Positions 11,721 to 23,629 of a stretch of 64,000 bases of DNA are shown here, one piece after another. Below the pieces are notes generated by a model that saw only the letters and a list, made by a program, of their open reading frames with translations, did not search any database and was not told the origin of the DNA. Source of the stretch: Phyto melanocephala. Lineage: Eukaryota; Arthropoda; Insecta; Diptera; Rhinophoridae. How positions within the stretch are numbered: the stretch's first letter is position 1; each line of letters opens with the position of its first letter. The stretch lies in the NCBI GenBank assembly GCA_941918925.1, contig OW799233.1, forward strand, positions 169,984,235 to 170,048,234, given 5' to 3'. The position numbers and the translations under genes are program-made.

Positions 11721-13505
11721 ACAAATACAACCTTAAAAAACAACGTTATTTTTTATTGTTGCTTTCGTCTGCCGATGTGTCAAAAACTACATGGATTTTG
11801 CTTGTTTTTTTTTGAGCGGGAAAAAGTAATCTATGTAAACATAAATAATATTTGACAACCCAACCATCATACATGAAAATAAAAAAATAGATCAGCTGCG
11901 TTGTCAACACCACCTGATAATGAATTCGCCTTGGATGTGCAGTTGTTTTTCTAAATAAGATATACAAATTTGCAACAATCCCGCATTTTTAAATTGAACA
12001 GCGAATATTTTTTTCACAATTCGCGATGATTTATTTAATTGAAAAACATAAATGTTTTCCATTAACTACATTAAACTAAATAGCTTTGACAAGAAAATCT
12101 ATGCTTGTTCTATTTATATATTTTTTATATTTTATCGAATAATCGGATACACTTTGATTATAAATGTAAATTAAGTCGCAAAAAATCTAAATGGTACGGT
12201 ACTATGTACTTCGTTTTCACCCAATTAATTTTTGTTTATTAAAAAATGTTCTTTTCACTAACTACTGTCCTTGCTGGAAAATTTAACGTTGGTAACGTAC
12301 CACAATTAACCTGTTACATTTGCAACAACAACAAAAAATAAAAAAGGCTGACTAATTACACAGTATGCACGTACACTATGCAACTACCATCTCAACACTC
12401 CACGTTTTATGGATACGGCTATGTGCAAATTCAGCTGTGACAGCATTAAAACTTAAAAAACACTATTTTTATTTCACTTAAAAGAAAAAAGTAAAAGAAC
12501 AAATTTTCAAATGACATTTACCATCCAATAACTATTTTTATGCGATCGAGATGTGACAAACCTTGTAACACTCCTTGCAGGCATAATGTCCTTGTTTTGA
12601 ATTTTTTTTTGTTAGCCGTGTGTAGTTGGATGAACATGTGTGCTGATTACAATAGCACGAGTGTCATGGACTTGAAAGTAATAAAATAGGAGAATGCTTA
12701 GAATAATATTAAAACATGTTAAAATGCAATGAATGAATAGAATGAATGGCAACAATTCAGCACAAATTTTTAATGTTGGTCATTTAAAAGCAACCATAAA
12801 TGATTGTGTTCATTACAATTAAATGTTGCATACATTAATATGGTGACATTTTAATTGTTTAGCTTGTTTTATTTTATTTTTTATAGTACATTTTTGTTTT
12901 GTTCAGTTGGTTGGCTTATAACTATACTAATATTTTATAGAGTTATTTAACACATTATTTTTTGTTGCTTGTTTAAATAGGCATTTATAATTGTTTTAAT
13001 GATATTTTAGTAGCTTTTTAAAAGAAAATAATGTAAATGTAAAAAAGTGCCATTTAGTAGCCGGATTTTCTAGCCAAGTCAAGAGCAAAACGAATATTCA
13101 GGAAACCTTTGAAACATAACTGAGTGTTACATGCACCCCCCATTACATTTTAAACGTAATCATAATGAGGGCAACAAATTATAAAATAAACGCTTTAGGG
13201 TATTTAAGTAGAAATAAATGAAAATATACAATTTGCAATCTAATTTAAATATTTCGTTTCCAATTTCAATAAAAGAAAAAACAAAATGTACCTCAATCGC
13301 AATTGTATATTCTCATAAGGACGGAAAAGCAGCAATGAAATGAAATTATTATTATTGTTTATGATAAAAAAAATAAATTTTTACAATTTTTGTTCCCGTC
13401 TTGCCACAACAAAACAAACAAATGACGTTTGTGTGAGGGGCATGGTCTCTGCGTTTTAATATATATTTTTTTTAAAGAAAGTTTAACTATGACACATACA
13501 TTTTG
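11721..13505. other. AT-rich stretch, no gene seen
   Basis: No coding motif, terminal repeat or RNA gene recognised. GAATTCGCCTT(G) near 11920 resembles a phrase in the decayed repeats near 20020 and 35095. Confidence 0.4.
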
Positions 13506-13509
13506 ACAT

Positions 13510-13960
13510 TTCTGTGTGTTTTTATACCCCCCATCAGAAAATGGTGGGGTGGAATAATAATCTTTTCGTTTCATTTGTAACACATCGAAATAATCATTTA
13601 AGACCCCAGAAAGTATACATATATTTTTTAATTTTAGAACAATCTAGCCATGTGCGTCAGTTGAAAGCACGATAGATCTCGATTATCAGAAATGTTTGGA
13701 ATTAATCAAATGGGCTAAATCGGTCTATTACAAGGAGAGTTAGAGCTTGTAATACTGGAGTAGGTCATAAAGAAATGTTTTACTGGCATCAAATAAAATG
13801 CGATTACGTCTGAACTCAATGACTTAGAGTCACAAAATTTCACAAATATTTATGTTTCCCCGAAAATTTATGAAATCCGTGCTTTCAATTTAACCTGCAC
13901 AGTGTCTTTTTTAGGCTATTTTAAATTTAAAACGTCATTAAACTGATGAAATTAGATGTA
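13510..13960 (-). repeat. Fly GC-box repeat, right-end fragment
   Basis: Read on the minus strand, this follows the right end of the copy at 41990-43850: the GACGTTTT block, a cytosine-poor spacer, ATCGTGCTTTCAA(C/T), a GGGTCT block, ATTTCGATGTGTTAC and a terminal CACCATTTTCTG...GGGGTATAA. The GC-box array itself is missing from this fragment. Confidence 0.5.
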
Positions 13961-13989
13961 CGATTTTGAACACTGCCAGAAATAGGTAA

Positions 13990-14335
13990 ACCATACTAAA
14001 ATAAACAAAGACGGACATTAACATTGATATAGACATATACATAGATGAGGACAACGACACTGACATTGAAATAGATATAGACATTTACAAAGATATGAAC
14101 AAAGTCATTGAAATGTAAATCAACATTGACATTAACATGGACATTGACATGGAGATGGAAAAAGACAAAGACATAGACATAGATATGGAATTTTACCTTT
14201 ACATAAACATTGACATATACATTAACATAGACATTGATACAGTTATTGACATGGAAATTTACATGAACATTTACATAGACATTGTCATAGACATTGAGAT
14301 GGAAATGGACATAGACTACCGAAAAAGTATTCACA
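13990..14335. repeat. GACATA/GACATT hexamer satellite
   Basis: About 340 bp is built from six-base units of the form GACATW, with AACATW, GATATA and GAAATG variants. Because six is a multiple of three, the array stays open on both strands and gives spurious Asp-Ile-rich and Val-Asn-rich frames (14137-14346 plus, 13996-14442 minus). Confidence 0.85.
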
Positions 14336-14339
14336 GAAA

Positions 14340-15020
14340 AGAATAACGGGAATTTACAATCCCGCAGCCAAGTATGGACAAGTGTTTTGTAAAATCCTGA
14401 TATTAAAAATCTGAATTTTGCAAGTGTGTACCCTACGTACAACTTATTGGTAAAGAGTAATTAAAATTCAGCACTGCCAAATATAGCCTTTTTTTCAATA
14501 TGTGTTTTGTTGTTTTAGTTCCTACAAAGAAAATAAAGTATGTACAGAGGTTTGCTTAAGGTAATACATACTACAACAAAACTCTCTAAATATATATGTT
14601 TGTTGCTTTGACTGGCAATGTCGTTTTAATTTATTTCTTGTTTTGCCATCAGCTTGTATAAAAACGAAAAATTGGATGAATGAATGGTACGAATGCTGCA
14701 AAGAGCAGAATTGGATTAACCAAACAACTTTAGCTGCAAGCGTTTTAATTTTTGTTTTTATTAATTTATTTCTTTTAGATTTTCATTGTTTCGCTTTTCC
14801 TGGTCTATCGAAAATTATTAATGCAAGAAATATTAACAACATTTACATTTTAATCAAATAAACCAAAAACAACAGTGGCAATTGTCATAAACAACAATAA
14901 AATTTTACAACAATTTGACGACGTTGTGAATATCTATCATAGTTTGTACATTGAAGATAAAAAAATTACCGGTTTAGGTCTTGTGAAACTGCAAAAAAAA
15001 ATCTTCGAATTTTGTATGTC
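14340..15020. other. AT-rich stretch, no gene seen
   Basis: The 72-codon frame at 14643-14861 has no recognisable motif and no flanking exon signals. Nothing else was identified. Confidence 0.4.
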
Positions 15021-15190
15021 GAAAAGTACTAAGTACTAAAGGATAAATCAGCTGTCCATCTGTTCGTCTGTCCGTGTGTATGTTGAAATCAATTGTTAGA
15101 AGCCCCCCGAAATCGCCTAGACCCGTGTAAGGTATCAAAATATCAGAAATATTTGGCAGTAGACTGGTATTGGAAATCAGCATAATCGCC
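15021..15190 (-). repeat. Fragment of a GTCCGTCTGTCC-type fly repeat
   Basis: Contains CTGTCCATCTGTTCGTCTGT, then TTGAAATCAA(T/C)TGTTAGAAGC and GGTATCAA, in the same order as inside the copies at 48112 and 58158. Both termini are lost. Confidence 0.5.
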
Positions 15191-15474
15191 CAAATAAAAA
15201 AATATTCCTGCCTAAGGATAATTTATAGACGCGGTTGTTACTATTTATAAATTTAATATGCGTCTGGGAATACTTATGAAGAATTTTAAACAAATTTGTA
15301 ACTAATCAGCAAAAGTATAGGAATACATAATTTAAAATAATACATATATTTTGAAATATATTAAAATTTGTTAAACTACTAAATAATTTTTAAACACGCT
15401 TAAGATACCAGATCATAAGCCGTAATTTCATAAATTATTTCTAAGAAAAACTAACAAATTGGTTTAAAAGAAAA

Positions 15475-15494
15475 TCTATATATATAAAAGTGAA

Positions 15495-15545
<51 letters not shown>

Positions 15546-16372
15546 GCTATAGACTCTGAAACTGTAAAACCGATCGGGCTCAAACTTTAATAAGTTGTTG
15601 TACACATACCGGGGAGTGTTTATGGATGAAAAAAAGTGGGCGGGGCCACGCCCATAAAAATTTAGTTATCAGTTTTAGCTACTTGCACTTGACCGATTTT
15701 TCTGAAACTTTGCACACATATCGAGCTGTCATGACTAAATAATTTCGTGATAAGAAAAGTGGGCGGGGCCACGCCCCTAAAAAAGTTTTAATTTTGAGGT
15801 ATTTGCACTGGACCGATTTTTCTGAAACTTTGCACACATATTGAGCTGTCATGACTTTATAATTTCGTGATTGAAAAAGTGGGCGGGGCCACGCCCATAA
15901 AAAAGTAGTTATCAGATTTAGCTACTTGCACTTGACCGAATTTTTTGAAACTTTGCAAACATACTGAGCTGTCATGACTTTACACTTTCGTCATTAGAAA
16001 AGTGGGCAGTGCCACGCCCATTAAAAAAAAGGTATCATTTTGAGGTACTTTCACTGGACCGATTTTTTTGAAACTTTGCACACATATTGAGTTGTCATGA
16101 CTATACAGTTTCGTATTTAAAAAAGTGGGCAGTGCCACGCCCATAAAAAAAAGGTATCATTTTGAGGTACTTACACTGGACCGATTTTTCTAAAACTTTG
16201 CACACTTATTGAGCTGTCATGACTATACAGTTTCGTAATTAGAAAAGTGGGCAGTGCCACGCTCATAAAGAAAAAGTTATAGTTTTTAGCCTTGCACTTG
16301 ATATTCGATAAAAATTTAGAATGCGATTAAAATTCATGAAGGGGCGTAGCAACGCGCGCCGGGATTGGCTAG
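15475..16372 (+). mobile_element. Non-autonomous Helitron, 898 bp
   Basis: It begins TCTATATATATAAAA right after a host A (15474) and ends GGGATTGGCTAG right before a host T (16373), the A/T insertion site and TC...CTAG ends of Helitrons. A GCGT/ACGC hairpin at 16344-16355 lies just before the end. After a (TG)n run the body is six units of 120-123 bp, each with a GTGGGC(G/A)GGGCCACGCCC-like palindrome followed by GGACCGATTTTT(C)TGAAAC and GAGCTGTCATGACT. No coding capacity. The first 15 bases equal those of the autonomous element at 23465, which may supply the transposase. A minus-strand relative lies at 59624. Confidence 0.85.
15501..15543. repeat. (TG)n microsatellite
   Basis: About twenty TG units near the 5' end of the non-autonomous Helitron. 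The minus-strand relative has the matching (AC)n near 60448. Confidence 0.9.
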
Positions 16373-16449
16373 TGAGATATAAATACCAAAGTACAACTGC
16401 TTCGTTGTTTTTCCTTAAATATACAAACGAAAATAGATACTTTTTAGTT

Positions 16450-16760
16450 TCTATATAACCAAGAGAGCCAATATGGGGATCAAATGAAAGGGCTTGAGTA
16501 TTAAAATATAGTTAGATATGTAAACAAAAAATTCAAGATGGAGTCCTAGATTAAATGGCGAATATATGAGTTTAATAAAGTAGTTACGACTTTTCCCCTT
16601 TAACCCCCATAATACATATAAGTATACAAAAAAGGGCTCGGCCAGTACAATGTGGTAAAATATAAAAAAGTGAGAAATCGAAGATGGAGTCTGAAACAAA
16701 ATGGCGGAGCGAATTTTTTTAACGACAACAATATGGGCATTAAATGAAAGGGCCATCTAC
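16450..16760. repeat. AAATGGCGGA / AAGATGGAGTCT dispersed repeat
   Basis: Repeated phrases are ATATGGG(G)ATCAAATGAAAGGG (twice), AAGATGGAGTC (twice) and AAATGGCG (twice), giving two diverged units. Reverse-complement versions (CGCCATCTT, CCGCCATTTTGT) occur at 37380-37760. No termini are visible. Confidence 0.5.
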
Positions 16761-18149
16761 ATGACGGTGAAAGGTTACTAAATCATTGTCGCATTAAGTT
16801 CATTAAATATTTAAAAAATTCCAAAATTTGGTGATTATTTTTTAATTTTATTTTTTTTTTGTTTTTTCAAATATTGAAAATATAATTCAAATTTAATATT
16901 AAATTTAATTAAAAATTTTTTCTGTGTACTAATAATATATTGACTATTTTATTTGCTGTTACATTTAATTTAAAACGATGTTAATTTTAATAATGGCTTT
17001 GTACTTCTGCCTCCTTCCACACCACCGTCTATGATTCTGTACATTTCGATTAAATAATAAGTTTATATATTGTTAAACTGATATTTTCACAATAACATTA
17101 GGTTAAGCAAATATGTTTTACCGTAATAAACAATAAAGCAAAGAAATCTATTACTTCTCTTGGCCTGCATATAATTTCTCAATAAGTTTATTAATGTAAG
17201 AATGTGGGTGTTACAAATAATCATGGTATAATACTCCTATATACTGAAAGGGTCATAAAGTACCTCTTAAATACTTAAATATTACTGTATTGTGTTGTAT
17301 ACAACTGAATTGTATGAAATATTTTCTATAGTAAATAGCAAAAGTAGTATGATGAGTTTGTTTGAAATCATTATAGCATTTTCCTTGTTGTTATTGCATT
17401 AATGCATATCATGTGTTACGATTTTTAATGAAGATATCAGCATCGTATTCTTAAGTAATTTGTAATAAACCAAAAAGTTATACAATAAGAATTTTGGGCA
17501 CTGCTCTAATGTAGTCTTGAACTTAATATATTTGGCAAATAGTACATACGACGACAATAATGTTGCAATAATAGTTTGTAAAGTAGAATGTCTTACTCAT
17601 CCTTATATGCAATGCATTTGAACATGAGTATGAGTATCTTATAAGTTACATGTTTGCTCTATGTAGCAATACTTGTGGGCTAATATTTATTGAAATCTGT
17701 CTATTATAGATTGCTAATGCAATTTGGTTGAACAGTGGCCACAAAATCATATTAAAATACATCATTATGATTTAACAATGTTGCGTATTAATAATATTCG
17801 AACTAACAACTATTGCGAGAACTACATATAAATATTGATTTCAAAGCATGCCTTGTAAATATACATGCATATAAATAAGAAAGTGGGTGAATTTTCAATT
17901 ACTGTTCTTTAAAAGAAATATTAGATTAAGAGAAAATTTTCTGGACGTTTTAATTAATATTAATTGTGGAATTTCTTAATGAAATTCTAGTCAAAATGAA
18001 TTGGAAATTTATTATTTTTTTAAGTAAGAAATATTTTATTAAAAACCCCAAATTTATTTCTATATCCATACACAATTTATACAATTCTTAAAATCAACAC
18101 GTTCTTTCGAATTTGTTTGTTTGATTAAAAAGATGAAACATGATAAACA
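16761..18149. other. AT-rich stretch, no gene seen
   Basis: Only short chance frames. No repeat boundary or RNA gene recognised. Confidence 0.4.
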
Positions 18150-18940
18150 AAAACAAGTAACAGTGCTATATTCGGCCGTGCCGAATCTTATATACCCTTC
18201 ACAACGTGTAGTCATGCAAAAACAATTGTTTGTATCACCATTCATCTCATATAAAATACGTACATACATGTAAAAAACATTAAAAAAAAAAAAAATTACA
18301 AAAAAAAATATATTAAAAGTATAAAAAAAATAATAAAAATAATTACAAAAAAAAATAATAAAAAAAATTTTAAAAAATTTTTTAAAAATTTGTTTAAAAA
18401 ACTTTTTTAAAAAAATTAAAAAAAATTTGTTTAAAAAAATTTTTTAAAAAAATTAAAAAACTATAAAAAAAAATAATAAAATATAAATAATATATTAAAT
18501 AAAATAAAATTTTTTTGGCTCAGCTGGAATTCGATGCCACGTTTACTTTAACCAGTATGTATGTAGGTTGTTGTTGTAATTGTGAAAAAAACGAGGTGGT
18601 CGTGGTTTTTGCTCATATCTCAGAAAGTTATGGGGCGATTGTGCTGAATTTCAATACCGATTCATTCCTGGATATTTTCAAGAGATTGATACCATATAGA
18701 GATCTGAGAAACATATAGTCGCTTCTAAAAGTTGATTTCAACCAACACACGGACAGACGGATGGATATACAGACAGACGGACAGACGATCAGGGCTTAAT
18801 CGACTTCTCTATTCATAAGCTTTCAGAAAATATATGTATACTTTATGGGGTCGGAAATGAAAATTGTAGAAATTACAAACGGAATGACAAAGCTATATAT
18901 ACCCTTGTGCACCACAGGTGAAAGGTATAAAAATGAGAAG
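18150..18940 (-). mobile_element. TATTCGGCCGTGCCGAAT fly repeat, copy C with inverted core
   Basis: The left end AACAAGTAACAGTGCTATAT contains the start of the palindrome TTCGGCCGTGCCGAA and is followed by TATACCCTTCAC. The right end is ATATATACCCTTGTGCACCA. The flanks are the reverse complement of copies at 48112 and 58158. The AT-rich core (about 18258-18548, from ACATGTAAAAAACAT to GGCTCAGCTGGAATTCGATG) runs in the same + strand direction in all three copies, so here it is inverted relative to its own flanks. A GACGGACAGACGG microsatellite lies near 18750. No coding capacity; class unproven. Confidence 0.75.
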
Positions 18941-18989
18941 TTATTAAAAATATACAAAATGAAAACATGTTGGTTGATTGATAGATTGT

Positions 18990-20060
18990 CATTATTTATG
19001 GAATCAAGGCATATTTATACAGGTAACCTCGTCGCAACAGCTAATCGGGAAGCATAATGTCAAAATTTGTGTAATTAGTTTCTATTTCATTTATTAATGC
19101 AGGGATGGAACTTTGATAATTAAAAATAAATTTAAATTTACTTTTTTGATTAATAATGTACCAAGTTTAAGTATATTTCTGTGGTCGCAAGGAAAAACAA
19201 GGTAACTCCATTTTTTTAAAACTCGAGAAAAACGCATTTAAAGTTTTCGACATATTTCACTAGTTTTTTTTTTGAATTCATATTCTAATGTGTGCGCATC
19301 AAAAAGAAAACATAATTTTACATCCTGTTGAACATTTTGGATTGCAGTAAAAAGCTTTTTACCCGTCAGAAGCGAAAATCAAGGTCAGTTACCTGATTTT
19401 TACCTAAAAATGGAGTTACCTGGTTTTTCCTAAAAATTTCATTGTTTGAATTTATTCTTATATTTTATAAATATATATATATTTTTTTTATTTAATTTTA
19501 AATTGTTATCAGAAAAAGTAATGAATTGCGTATTGATTTGAAAATCGAAAATTTGTAATTTTTTAGTTTTTAGTTTGCTGTTAAAAATAAAGGAATTCAG
19601 TTAATTTTGTTGTATGTTAATGATACAATTCTAGTTTCAATTATTGTTTACATCAACGATCAATCTCCTAGTGTTTTTCTTTAAGATATTATGGAGTTAC
19701 CTGATTTTTCCTTAAAACACATGGAGTTACATTTTTTTTCCTAAAAATTGGTATATAAGCGATTTTTATTTTGTAGATTACTCTTAAATGTGAAACTTTT
19801 TCAAAATTTTGATCTGACAGAGTGATGGTAAATCCAAAATCCATCCAATTTCTGGTGTTTTTTCAACTTTTTGGAAAAATGGAGTTACCTTGTTTTTCTT
19901 TGCGACCACAGATTTGTTGTTTTTGTCCCCTTTATAATAGGTTTTACAAATATATATTCTTTTTTAATTCAAGTTTATAAATTAAACATATCATATTAAC
20001 AACTTTTCCATCCCTGATATACGAATTCGCTTTGATAGAAGACATCTCCTAAAAATTTGC
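18990..20060 (+). repeat. Decayed dispersed repeat split by a 735-bp insertion
   Basis: The left part (about 19010-19175: GGCATATTTATACAGG, CAGCTAATCGG, AATGTCAAAATTTGTG) and right part (about 19913-20060: TTTGTTGTTTTTGTCCCC to TTCCATCCCTGATATACGAA) match two parts of 33430-34000 in the same order. Between them sits the terminal-inverted-repeat element at 19178-19912. The family is unknown. Confidence 0.55.
19178..19912. mobile_element. Non-autonomous DNA transposon with about 38-bp terminal inverted repeats
   Basis: The first bases TCTGTGGTCGCAAGGAAAAA and the following GGTAACTCCATTTTT are repeated in reverse complement at 19875-19912. If the ends are CTGTGG...CCACAG, an ATTT flanks both sides as a candidate 4-bp target duplication. 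TGGAGTTACCTG-type phrases recur inside near 19410, 19690, 19723 and 19880, making subterminal repeats. No transposase remnant seen; superfamily not assigned. Confidence 0.82.
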
Positions 20061-20149
20061 TTTATTGTATCAATTATCCGTTGCATATATCTGTATGAAT
20101 ATGTCTTGCATGGAATCATTAATTATACGGTTACGACCATCTCTGGACT

Positions 20150-20779
20150 AGAGCTCAGAGTTGCTTTTGGAGATCTCAGCGGAAAGAGACTTAAAAAGTT
20201 GGATAGAGACATCCACATGAAGACAGTCTTGTATGGAAATCAAATAACACCTTTGTAAAAATGCATTGTAGACTCTCGGATGTAGTCGTAGAACCCCGTG
20301 TTGACAGCAGAACACATGGACTGAAAAAATCATCTAAACGGAATTGAAGAGGATGATCTTTGTTGATTATACAATCTCTGGAGGGTGTTGAGATAGCAGC
20401 GCATAAATACTGGGGGAAATTTATATAGGAGAGATATTGGCGATTAGAAAGGACTCTGTGATGACGATTGTAGACAATTACCAGCTGATAAATATGTATG
20501 GGCATTTTTTACATGTTTAGAAATTCTGATAGGGATAACTTTAAAACAAGCTTTCATACTAATGAAGTGTGGATGACTTTTCCATGCAAACCCTTACGCG
20601 AGAATAAACAGCAAAAATTTATTTCCAAAATTCGCGCTCTGTTTGCTAACCTTATAAAGCACTTAGTAAATTTTTCGATGCGCATAATTGTCCATGTGAC
20701 AGCTAATATGCAATATTATAGATCGATTCAGACCACATTTACTCTTTTGGATAATATTTATTCAAAGCAAGCGTATACC
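20150..20779. other. Unrecognised moderately GC-rich stretch
   Basis: Base composition is less AT-biased than the neighbourhood, and frames of 104 codons (minus, 20191-20505) and 137 codons (plus, 20498-20911) overlap it. The plus frame ends in mariner sequence, but its first 90 residues and the minus frame match nothing recognised. It is probably a decayed element. Confidence 0.35.
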
Positions 20780-20911
20780 ATGCGTACAGAAAAACATATC
20801 ACCGCTGTAGAAGCGAGTGTGGCAGAGATGTCGAATTTATCAGTCCGACGCAGTTGTCGACAGCTCTGTCTTTGCCTGTCCATTTTGAGGAAAGTTCTTG
20901 GCCTGCGTTGA
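20780..20911 (+). pseudogene. Mariner transposase remnant, DNA-binding domain
   Basis: The translation has RTEKHITAVEASVAE, then SVRRSCRQLCLC, SILRKVLGLR and a stop. In order and spacing it follows the second helix-turn-helix region of mariner transposases (pattern RTEENIAAVxxSVxE, SxRRxSxxLG, TLxxIL). It is a short isolated fragment; the catalytic domain is absent downstream. Confidence 0.7.
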
Positions 20912-21230
20912 CTTCAAAATCAATTTAAAAATTAAAAATTTTTGTCATTCCATTGAATTTGTTGTATTTTAGTTAAAAAAAAATTTTTCCTTTTAAAAAA
21001 AACCCATTATATAGAGTAAACTATGAACTAGTACGAGTATATCGGGCAAATGGTCTTTTCTGGCTCATATACATACACATTTTTTTTCTAGAATTTTAAC
21101 ACAAGTTTTGTAAACTTTTTTTGTAATGCAGCCTTGAATTATCTTCTTTACTGGTGGTTGTAAGCTCTTTTCTATTGACGAGCATCTAGGAGTTTAATTC
21201 TGATTGTCGAACTAATAAAGTAAACGACCT

Positions 21231-21361
21231 GGGGCCGAATTACGGTATTCGATATCGATCAAAATTTTACTCGAACGATCGAGTTCGCTGTGCTTTAGGT
21301 ATAGAGATTCTAATAAGAATTTTTAAATTTCGATCACGTTCGAATGCCGTAATTCGGCCTC
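21231..21361. mobile_element. 131-bp palindromic MITE, copy 1
   Basis: Begins GGGGCCGAATTACGGTATTC and ends with its near reverse complement GAATGCCGTAATTCGGCCTC. The interior carries CGATCG-rich sequence. A second copy of exactly the same length in the opposite orientation is at 53636-53766. No coding capacity; the target duplication is not clear. Confidence 0.85.
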
Positions 21362-23464
21362 TGCAAATACAGTAACTAAATTTTACGGTCTGTATAACAT
21401 GTAGCCATGTCCTGTTTAAATCACGTATTAAAAATATTTTTGATCGCTTTGCACGATTTCGGTAAAAAAAGGTGCGTCGATTTTGTTGACATTCAATAAT
21501 GGTCAAAGCCACTAGGCTTGAGTTCTTGTTTTAATATAATTTTGCAAATATGAAGACGCAGATCTTTACTGAATAAATGTACTAGAGAGAATACTAAAAT
21601 TTAGAGTTCGTGTCCTTGACGTCGAATGGTTGCCTTTGCACTTCAATATTGACATTTAAACGAGTTTAGCACTTTAGTATTCCAAAAGAAAAATCCATAA
21701 AAGAAAGTTTTATATATTTGCGAACTTATTAAGAGTAGAAATGTTACTACTCGTAGAGAATAATCATGAAAACCACCTTAAGGTTGTTAAAACCATTAAT
21801 GATCATCAAATATTAGTTTCATAGAAATGGCGTTGACGTTGGAAGACACAAGTTGATATATATTTTAAAAGTAACTTTTTTCAAAACGGAACGTAACCCC
21901 TCTCAGTTTCAAATATTAGGTTCATGCCGTCTGCGCAATCGCAAAAATAATAAAATAAAAATTATTTTATATATATTTGGAGGATTCACAATAGTGGCAT
22001 AAAATCATATTTTCTATAATAATAGCATGAACAATTAAAACTATTGTGAACAACCCCTCATAATTAAGTGTGCTATTTTGAACTTAAATCAGCTGATGTA
22101 AAACAATTATAGAAATAAATATTTGGCTACATTAAAATATTTTTTAATTCTAATCCATGAATTTATTAAATTCGATCTTACCACAATATATTCCTTTTTT
22201 CAGTTTTGCCGCAAATCACAAATAAATTAAATTTTGTTTGATAAGCGCTTAAATTTGGATGTCGGCCCGATAAAATTATACAATGAACGGAGACGGCTTA
22301 CAAAAACTATTGCAGCTTGGCTTAGCCGTTTAGCACAGGTCTCTGCTTAATAAATACGACAGCACATAGCGTACAAGGTTCTATTATTATAAGACACTTT
22401 TTGTTTGAAAAGCAACAACAACATTTTTAAATTATTGTAAAATTTTAGAACAATATAACAGTATGACATGATAAGACACCTTGTGAATCACCCAATTAAA
22501 TATTTTAGTTATAGATATAATATAAAAGGCTTTAAAGTTATTATTGTTTTCTTTATAAAACATTTTCAAACCACCCACCTTTGCAGCGAACAAATTTCTT
22601 GTCGTCCTACAGTAGTTGTGTGCATAGCTCTTGCAAATTAATATAAACGACTAATTATTGAATTTATATAATTTATATACCAGATTTAACTTTAATAAAG
22701 TTGGAAATTTTTTAATGAACATCCAGCAAACAATGAAGACAAACATTTAATGTACACTTATAAATAATTTAGTAAAAGTAAATTAAAACATCTACAGATA
22801 TTCATATGTAATACTAGCAATTTACTCATTATGAATTTTATTGTTGAACAAAAACTTGACCTATTTGATGACTATGGGCAATTGTTTTTCCTTTCAATTA
22901 AAAATAATTTCCAACTGATGCCCTGTGGCCTTGAAGTCTGACATGTTTTCTTTGTTAATAAAATATTACATTAACAAAAATTTGTTTATAATAATTTTTA
23001 TTCTTCATAACAAAAAAAGTCAATTCATTTTCATTAAAAATTAACTTACTTTTTTGGTACAATGAAAAAAAAAACAGACCGGAAAAACTTTTGGTAAGTT
23101 TTCATACATTATGGCTTTTAAAATTAATCCGAAAAAAAAAATTTGGTGGAAAGATATTTTTCATTTTTTGTTATTAACTTCATTTGCCTTATACATACTT
23201 ACATACATACATATTTCAATTTCGTAAAAATGTTAAAGGAACAAAAGTTATTTTCCCCTTAAAAGTTATGAAACGATGAAAAAAGTACAAACGTCATGTA
23301 CATGACAAGATGAAATTATTTTTAAAATGTGGTAGTTACAAATCGAGTTGCTTCTGCTTTAGAGGTTTTGGCTGATGCAAGCATCATTTTGTTAAACGTA
23401 GTTGGTAATGGTATACAACAAAAGGAGATCTTATATTGTGTAGTATGATCAAATAATGACGTAA
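21362..23464. other. Flank left of the Helitron, no gene seen
   Basis: AT-rich sequence with only short frames (81 codons at most on the minus strand at 21267-21512, which overlaps the MITE). No exon, RNA gene or repeat boundary was recognised. The last base, A at 23464, is the 5' half of the Helitron target site. Confidence 0.45.
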
Positions 23465-23629
23465 TCTATATATATAAAAATCAATGTGTGTTTGTATGTT
23501 TGTATGTTTGTATGTTTGTTTGTGCTTTATAGACGGCTAAACGGCTGGACCGATTTCCTTGAAATTTTCACAGAATCTTTCTGTATGTCTGGAAGGAACT
23601 ATAGGCTATACTTTCGTTTGAAATTGTAA
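23465..23629 (+). promoter_or_regulatory. Helitron 5' terminus and leader
   Basis: TC end, TATATATAAAA, then four TGTATGTT-type octamers and TTTGTGC, followed by GGACGGCTAAACGGCTGG-like sequence and CCGATTTCCTTGAAATTTTC. The last phrase parallels CCGATTTTTCTGAAACTTTG inside the non-autonomous Helitrons at 15475 and 59624, which supports a shared terminal family. Confidence 0.7.

Noticed and set aside
14137..14442. Asp/Ile-rich and Val/Asn-rich frames
   Set aside because: Low-complexity translation of the hexamer satellite, with no start context or domain.
18515..19057. Frames of 67 and 70 codons whose near-identical versions recur at 48112-48520
   Set aside because: They repeat because the fly repeat repeats. 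No sign of selection on the protein, and the 58158 copy does not keep them.
20191..20505. A 104-codon minus-strand frame in a less AT-rich block
   Set aside because: No recognisable motif. I could not tell it from a decayed element, so it is not called a gene.
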